Below, one piece after another: positions 58,042 to 64,000 of a DNA stretch of 64,000 bases (positions are counted from its first letter, which is position 1; each line of letters opens with the position of its first letter). The notes below the pieces were generated by a model. It was not told where the DNA came from. It did not search any database and was given only the letters and a program-made list of their open reading frames with translations. The DNA comes from Triplophysa rosa (Eukaryota > Chordata > Actinopteri > Cypriniformes > Nemacheilidae), in the NCBI RefSeq assembly GCF_024868665.1, contig NC_079891.1, positions 21,700,946 through 21,764,945 on the forward strand. The letters run 5' to 3'. Both the position numbers and the translations under genes were made by a program.

Positions 58042-59849
58042 GTGAGTATTAAAATGTGTTTGTCACATGTAAAAGTGTGTGGTTCGGATTAAACATATAG
58101 TCTGAATTCCAGATGTGTACTGCATACTCACATGTGTTGTATTTTATCTTTATACGTTAGTATTTCTTAAGATGTATCATGTCGTGTGTTGAAAATGTAG
58201 CAGTGACAATAACCTCTTGGTTTTAAATACGCCTCCTCAAATTCTTATTTCCTACTAAAGGCTATAAGCTTAATTGAAATGCAAAAATACAAAGTCACAT
58301 TTAAACCAAGATGAATTGAGGCCTACATTAAAACTACATTTAAAAGCTTTAAAATGATCTTCAGACTGACTATATAAATCTGCACCAGGATATTGCACAA
58401 ACCAAGCTCTGTAAAAAGGTTATTTTTATTGATGGGCATCAGGGAAGGATTGCCAACGCGTGAATGCTCACTGTAATTGGTATGAAGTTGTACAGTAATT
58501 ATGTGCTTATGTGAGCGAGATCTATTAGCTGGAGATGAAAAAGTATCATGATTCAAAGGCAATCTGTTAGCAATCGTTTCAAATTGACGCTCGCATTATG
58601 TGCAGTTTACAGGAAGTAAATCATTAGCAATCACCAGCAGGTGGTATTAAGTAGTTTTAACTCCTCTGTATAACGTTCAGTTTCACACAAGCGGCGTCTG
58701 CAGTCTGCGTGGGCTTTCGTATGCACCCGCTGCTTATCATTTGACTGAATACAGATGTAATTATATTTAAATTAGATTTCTTTGGTCATTCAAGTACAGC
58801 TTGACCTCTGAGCTTCAGAATCAGACACAATTAGTCGTCTAGCGGGAGACTTTACTTAGAATACATTCAAGCAGTATAACAAAAAAATGAAAAACCTACC
58901 TGTAACAGTGATGTCCACAGTCAGAGAACATTGGAATTTAAACAGTTGTTTAAAGAATGTAGCCTATGTTTGAACAGGTTTAAGGCAAAGAATGAAAGCC
59001 TAGAGATTCCAGTGTGTTTGGTAAATCAATGAAAGATACAACATAGTTACATTGTTAGATTAATCCACACATGAGTCATTAGTGAAGTGATGATAATCCC
59101 CCTGCACCCCCCACTGGCATTAAATAGTACTGTATCTAAAATCCAAAGATTTTCTATTCCTCCCTGTTTTCTCTATTAATCTCTAGATCCGTTTTGAGAT
59201 CCGTTTCTTCTCATCTTTGGGCTCTTATTCACTGTGTTTGACTAATACCATCATTTCTGGTTTAGACCATGCATTAGACATACACAGATGTATTGATTGA
59301 CCTTGCTTTTTCTGTGAGGGAATTATTCATAGAATTACGTGTTTGTTTCCCCACAGTAGACGTTTATAATTTATACTGCCTTAGTAAACTCTCACTAATT
59401 TGTCTACACATGATGTCTGTCCACGGCCATTTGTTGGGTCTCTGGACCGTCAATTACAAATAGGCTTTAAACCACCATCTCTACTTCTTCATCTCAAATC
59501 TTTTCACATTTTTTGACATTCACATTCATGCCGCTTGACTGGATTAAAAATATTCTGTTATAGATGCTATGCTATTTTTCTTTACGCCTCATGTCTCACA
59601 TTGTTGCACTGACACTGTTGTTTCCTTGGTAACCAACTTTTGATAAGAGCTTTATTAGGGGCAAACTATTAATCAGGTTAAAAATGTCACTACTACTAAA
59701 TGACATATGTACAAAATAACTAGTGCAACAAATATCTTTTTACCTCAAAAATATTGAAGTGATTTATGTTTATTTTAGTCTTTGTTTAGATCATCACTGC
59801 TTTAGTAAAATTATGTATTTTCATATTTTATTATTAAATAAAAAAAACG
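58042..59849 (+). other. dab2ip intron, no gene recognised
   Basis: Starts GTGAGTATT. AT-rich unique sequence. No exon or transposon recognised. Confidence 0.55.
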
Positions 59850-60803
59850 TAAAGCCACAATATGGAATATTTGGACCGCTAGATGGTGCACTTTCGAAAC
59901 TACAACAAAAGGCGAAGCTAAATGACGTTATGTAGGAGAGTGGAATTATGGGACATGTCGTTTTCACCATCCAGAGGTGTATGGAGATCGGCCATCATGT
60001 TCACGTACGAGGTAATGAATGAATTTTATTTTATGTCATCGTAATGAATTAGCTCACAAGAAATGTGGAATGTAATGCTACGTTAGCCCGTAACTGATAT
60101 TGGACTGTCATTTGATTTGGTAGCGTAATGCTATACAGTTTTACATGTTTAAAACAATCATACAGTCATCGTACAAGTAACGTTATTGGCTACATATTTT
60201 TGTGCGACATATACTGTATTTCATAGGGTAACTGCATTCACATCTATTCAAATAATCTGTGCATGAGTATTTCGTGTACAATAAAAAAATGTGCTTACCT
60301 GTCTATTAAAACACATGCGAGAGCGGAGTCTCTGTCGAGTCCAAGTTGGTCGTGAAGCTCTCTCCAATTAGAAAACGCCACGCCGATATTAATCCTTGTT
60401 TTATTTCTTTGTTTGTCCATAAGCCTGCTTGCCTCATTTGGCCTACGTTTACACTTTTTGGGGGTTTCCTTTACTCGCCAAAGAGTAATCGTGATCTATA
60501 ATAACAGAACAACAGATGCTGCGTCCCAGATGCTGTATAACCACTTCTGCATTTGCGCGTTGCCGTAGTTTCTACAAACGGAAACTGAGGGTAGTGCGGA
60601 GCACCGGATATTAAGTCACTGATATGCGACAAATACAAGGGAGACAAGGGACGGGCCATTATTTTAAATAGGAATTTCTCTGGATTTGCACATTCTTGGG
60701 AACATTTGGGATAATGTAAGTACACAACTACATGAAATATATCACACTGTGCAAGTGATTTTTGGATATCTCATAACAAAATTATTCCATATTGTGGCTT
60801 TAA
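59850..60803 (-). mobile_element. DNA transposon copy carrying an exon-like frame
   Basis: Left end TAAAGCCACAATATGGAATA, right end TCCATATTGTGGCTTTAA. It is the reverse-orientation relative of 8473-9129 but about 300 bp longer. It holds an open segment with a splice donor (60299-60420, - strand). TTAA is present at the right edge only. The target duplication is unresolved. Confidence 0.88.
60299..60420 (-). CDS. Exon-like frame inside the transposon copy
   Basis: ATG at 60418-60420 opens 40 codons and two bases before the donor AG|GTAAGC: MDKQRNKTRINIGVAFSNWR, then ELHDQLGLDRDSALACVLID. The frame extends upstream as basic residues (KKCKRRPNEASRL). The INIG.AF..W.EL...LG...D...A..L line recurs in fish transposon-associated proteins that I cannot name. 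The related copy at 8473-9129 keeps only KKCKRRPNEAS.LMD..RNKTRIN. It is probably the first exon of the autonomous parent's protein; expression is uncertain. Confidence 0.5.
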
Positions 60804-62502
60804 ACTGTAGAGCAAAAGATAATAGCATGGTTGATGTCGCTATGACAGTTTCAACTTGATAACATTGACAACATTTCCTGTGTTTTTACTGAAAAAAAGC
60901 ACAAATGTCAGGGCATGTCAAAACTTCTGAAGGGCCTTAAAACACCTTCAGACCCCAGAAGGTTAACAGAAACTGCTTATATAGACTATTTTGCAACATG
61001 TTGTTGCAACATTTGCAACAACCCTGGTCCCGCAGAACGTCCAGGTCTTTTTACATTACACAACACACATTTTATAACAAAAAACAATCAACAGAACATT
61101 TAGAAATGAATTAAAATGTTAAGCAAACTTTTTAAAGAATCCATAACATATGTGAAAGTAAAATAACAGTGTTGTTTATGTCTTGCTAAATGGTCTATAG
61201 TCCTATTTTTGTAGAACTATATAAATGTACAATAATATTACGTTTCAATGTGCTTTAAAGATCAATGTGAACCAACTCTATTTCTAAAGAGTTTGTAAAA
61301 GAACATTTCAGGTACAAGAACATTTTTTCTTTGTAGTTTCAGGATCTCTGTATCTGACCACACGTATGATACCAGCCCAAATTCAAGGACATGAGATGTC
61401 AGCATCCATGACCTTTTTTGACAGATCTGTCGCTTATTAACCTACAGTAGCATGACATCACACATCATGACTGAACAATTTACCTTCTGTCCCCTGCGCT
61501 TCACCACACCTCCATATCTACAACAGAATTTTCCACATTTGTTTGTGTTATCTTTAGATAAGGTGCTCTTGTTCATTATTCAGGCGTCTTATCATTGTCT
61601 CCTCCAGTCCTCCTCTGATTTGATTCTGTTTCCTTTACGTTCAGTACGAGCGAGTGGTGCGCTGAAATATTCTGACTGATTGCTCTGTGATTAAGAGATG
61701 TCTGTGCATGCTCATTTGCATATATTGTGAATAGTAGGGAGCTTTAATTATGTAGAATATGCAGCTGTGTTAATTGGTAGGGGGGACGGTCTACTTTCTG
61801 TTTGTTTACTAACACTTTCTTGTCATAAACTTGTGCCACTGCTTGATTTCTGACATCCTTCATTGCTTTCTCTGTCCCTCTGTCTCTATATCGATTTGCG
61901 CTCTTTCTTTCTTTCATTCTTTTCTATTCTTGTTAGTGGATTCATTAAAACTCTAAGTATGCTAAGTATTAAATATCATTGCAGGCTCATCTGATTTATA
62001 GAAAGTGAGTGAGCACCTACAGGTATAGCAACCATTCAGAACATCTACACAATCTCTTAGCTGTGTTTTAATAGCCATCTGCACCAAAAAGCGAAATAGT
62101 TTGCAGAGGCAAGCACCATACAGTTCTACTGTAGTTTTCAGCTTCACAATGAGAATGAAGATCAAACATACCATATCCTGGCTTGAACTTTCCTCTTTTC
62201 TTCTGTCTCTCTTTCTTTTATTCTTTCTTTCTCACTTATTGCCTCCCTTTCCCCATGCCCTTGATGCCAACCTGCTGTCTCCATGGTAACTGCTGCCTAG
62301 GGAAGTTGAGCCTTGAGCCGCAAAAATGTGACGGGTGCTTTCATGGAAAGACGGTGTATTAAATTACCGAGAATTACCGAGTGAATGAGTGTTTGAATTT
62401 ATGGTGAAAGATCAATACACAAGAGACAAGAAGAATTTTTATTGCGTGTGATTATTCTCTCACTCACTATCTCTTTATTTCGCTCTGTCATTCTCTCATT
62501 AG
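60804..62502 (+). other. dab2ip intron, no gene recognised
   Basis: No transposon or extra exon recognised. It ends in the pyrimidine-rich CTCTGTCATTCTCTCATTAG acceptor at 62502. Confidence 0.55.
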
Positions 62503-62621
62503 GGATTTTTGAGTCGAAGGTTAAAAGGCTCAATAAAGAGGACGAAGAGTCAACCTAAACTGGATAGGAACAGCAGTTTCAGACACATTCTGCCAGGCTT
62601 CAGACCTGTGGACAGCGACAG
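62503..62621 (+). CDS. dab2ip: dab2ip, common exon ahead of the PH/C2 core
   Basis: 119 nt, acceptor CTCTCATTAG, donor AG|GTAAAT. It encodes [39 protein letters not shown] and a split R. SYNGAP1 has [19 protein letters not shown] and DAB2IP the same with KGS, so the family is certain. FRHILPGFR separates DAB2IP from RASAL2, which has FRLPSLRS. The [11 protein letters not shown] segment is strongly basic. It leaves in phase 2. The next exon (expected to begin around the LKESRSHESLLSP block) is not in the window. Confidence 0.95.
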
Positions 62622-62829
62622 GTAAATAAATGATTTATTTAGTTCTCCAATGTTTTTATCTAGTTAAAGTGCCGCTGTATCGCTGACATCACCAAGAGTA
62701 ATTGTAAAAATGATTTTCAGGTTTCATGAACACAGGATTTGCCTTTGGTTGGACAAACAGATAGCTCTGCCACAACCTCATGCCATTGGTTGAAATATTG
62801 TTGCTTTCATGGATTAAAGTTCTCCGTCG

Positions 62830-62886
62830 CTACGACGGATTTCCGTTAATTGCAGCGAGTCTACGACGGATTTCCGTCAATTGCAG
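62830..62886 (+). repeat. Two-copy 26-bp direct repeat
   Basis: CTACGACGGATTTCCGTTAA + TTGCAG at 62830-62855 and again at 62861-62886 with one mismatch. Both sit just downstream of the last exon in the window. Each contains CpG-bearing ACGACGG. Confidence 0.95.
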
Positions 62887-62936
62887 GGTTCCAGCATGTC
62901 CTTAATGTCTTAAATTCACTTTTCATAATGTTGTTG

Positions 62937-63945
62937 TTAACCCTTTGACGCGTACGATCACACCGGTGTGATTAGAACATTACGCGCTTTGGCTGGCACT
63001 GAGCCAGAGACAGACTCAGTCACCTATCACAACTACGCAGTGCTTTCAACCACATAATGTTTAATTTAGCCTTCAGACATATACACGTGCCTACAAGCAC
63101 AAAATACATTTAGAGATTGTCTATATAGCGGCAATAACAATGTCCTCAAATGTAATTTGACGGATGTGTTTTATTCAGATCAGACACAGTATCTGCAATG
63201 TAAGCAATTGTTAAGATCACTCAATTCTTCTACCAGTTCACCAGACACTTACGTTTGTGTTTTTAAGAGAAGTGGATGAATTCACGTGATGTAAATCCGA
63301 CAGATCTCAGACCACGGCAGAAACAAACATGGCGGCGCCCGTTTATAGCTCAACTAACGCGATCATTATAAAAGTGTTTAAACAACAAAACACATTCACG
63401 TGCACATATTTGCCAATCGGAATGTTAGATATTTCATGACATAGTTAACAGTTTGTGAATTTTTTTGATTAAAAGAGTGTAAAAGCAATGCATCAGTCAT
63501 ACAGCTGCTGTGGCTCTGCGGTGTGTCACACGATAAGCAGTGCCGCGTCGCTATGGAAATGTTAAAGTGATAGGCTGCCTTCTTAACGGTCACCTTGGAA
63601 AAGCTAGTCAAACACTAACTAGTCACTGTAGCTTGTCAACCACTGAAACGGGTGTCAGGTGTAGCCAAGCTTCAGGAATATGGTTTCTGAAGGCAGAAAA
63701 AGTGAAAAGCACTCTGGAGACAAATACAAACAAAATTTTTGGTCTTAAGTGGTGCTTTTATTTTGTTCTTTTTTCTGTTAATTATTAAGAGTTTCAGAAA
63801 ACATTGTTTGGTCTTATAAGATAAATTAAAAAATGCACTGAAAAGTTATAGATGGTTGATTATTTGCCTAGGTAAGTATACTTTTTTCATAGATTAAAAA
63901 TAGCTTTTAAAATACGCAAACTGGCAATACTACGTAAAGGGGTTC
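62937..63945. mobile_element. Possible TTAA-type DNA element
   Basis: Begins TTAACCCTTTGACGCGTACG and near 63930-63944 ends TACGTAAAGGGGTT, a loose inverted match. It contains a CpG-rich interior, unlike its surroundings. The ends pair poorly and no target duplication is clear, so this is tentative. piggyBac elements often begin CCCTTT. Confidence 0.35.
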
Positions 63946-64000
63946 AAAACATCTCCCTTTAAAACACTATTGGTTTCGACTATTTAGATAAAGTGTCTGT

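Noticed and set aside
1..64000. CRISPR arrays, bacterial operons, tRNA and rRNA genes
   Set aside because: None seen. Regularly spaced repeats are absent, repeats present are transposons or microsatellites, and I found no cloverleaf with conserved A and B boxes by eye; a tRNA search was not possible.

Overview
The window is vertebrate nuclear DNA, almost certainly from a teleost and probably a cyprinid. This rests on spliced exons with GT/AG borders, large introns, and a dense load of fish-type transposons: L2, Tx1-like and Rex/CR1-like LINEs, hAT, Tc1, PIF/Harbinger, CACTA-like elements and Angel-type palindromic MITEs. No prokaryotic gene organisation is present. The species call is inference.

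The main gene is the 5' part of dab2ip, a SynGAP-family Ras GTPase-activating protein, on the + strand. Recognisable coding exons are 14393-14514 and 16523-16649 (start of the PH domain, long N-terminal form), 45434-45557 (alternative first coding exon, MSGVTRKG...YYYRLL...), 57926-58041 and 62503-62621 (common exons). A further short first coding exon is possible at 18177-18216. The three alternative 5' routes all end in phase 1, and exon 57926-58041 accepts phase 1. The C2 and RasGAP domains would lie beyond 64000. Most of the remaining sequence is intron.

Region 1-6050 is a decayed CACTA-like element on the - strand: C2H2 zinc fingers, transposase-like blocks and a SAMD3-like C-terminal block. 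Region 6290-12060 is a Tx1-like LINE whose ORF1 is broken by two later insertions, a 5'-truncated LINE at 7065-8356 and a non-autonomous DNA transposon at 8473-9129. An L2 LINE fragment follows at 12200-13349. From 13.4 to 51 kb the introns hold about ten Angel-like MITEs, two Harbinger relics, two solo LTRs with 5-bp target duplications, and several TTAA-ended MITEs. Two or three hAT-type elements show 8-bp target duplications (33605-35237, 51261-53105, 54119-54923).

The most interesting item is a set of five small - strand exons at 35561-37415, inside the long dab2ip intron. Their splice phases agree throughout and give one continuous reading frame that I cannot assign to a family. Its last exon is cut by the solo LTR at 33460-35565, which supplies the present stop codon. 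Across the LTR the frame originally ran four codons further, to a stop overlapping an AATAAA. This looks like the 3' end of an undescribed nested gene, or a relic of one, with a transposon-remodelled terminus.
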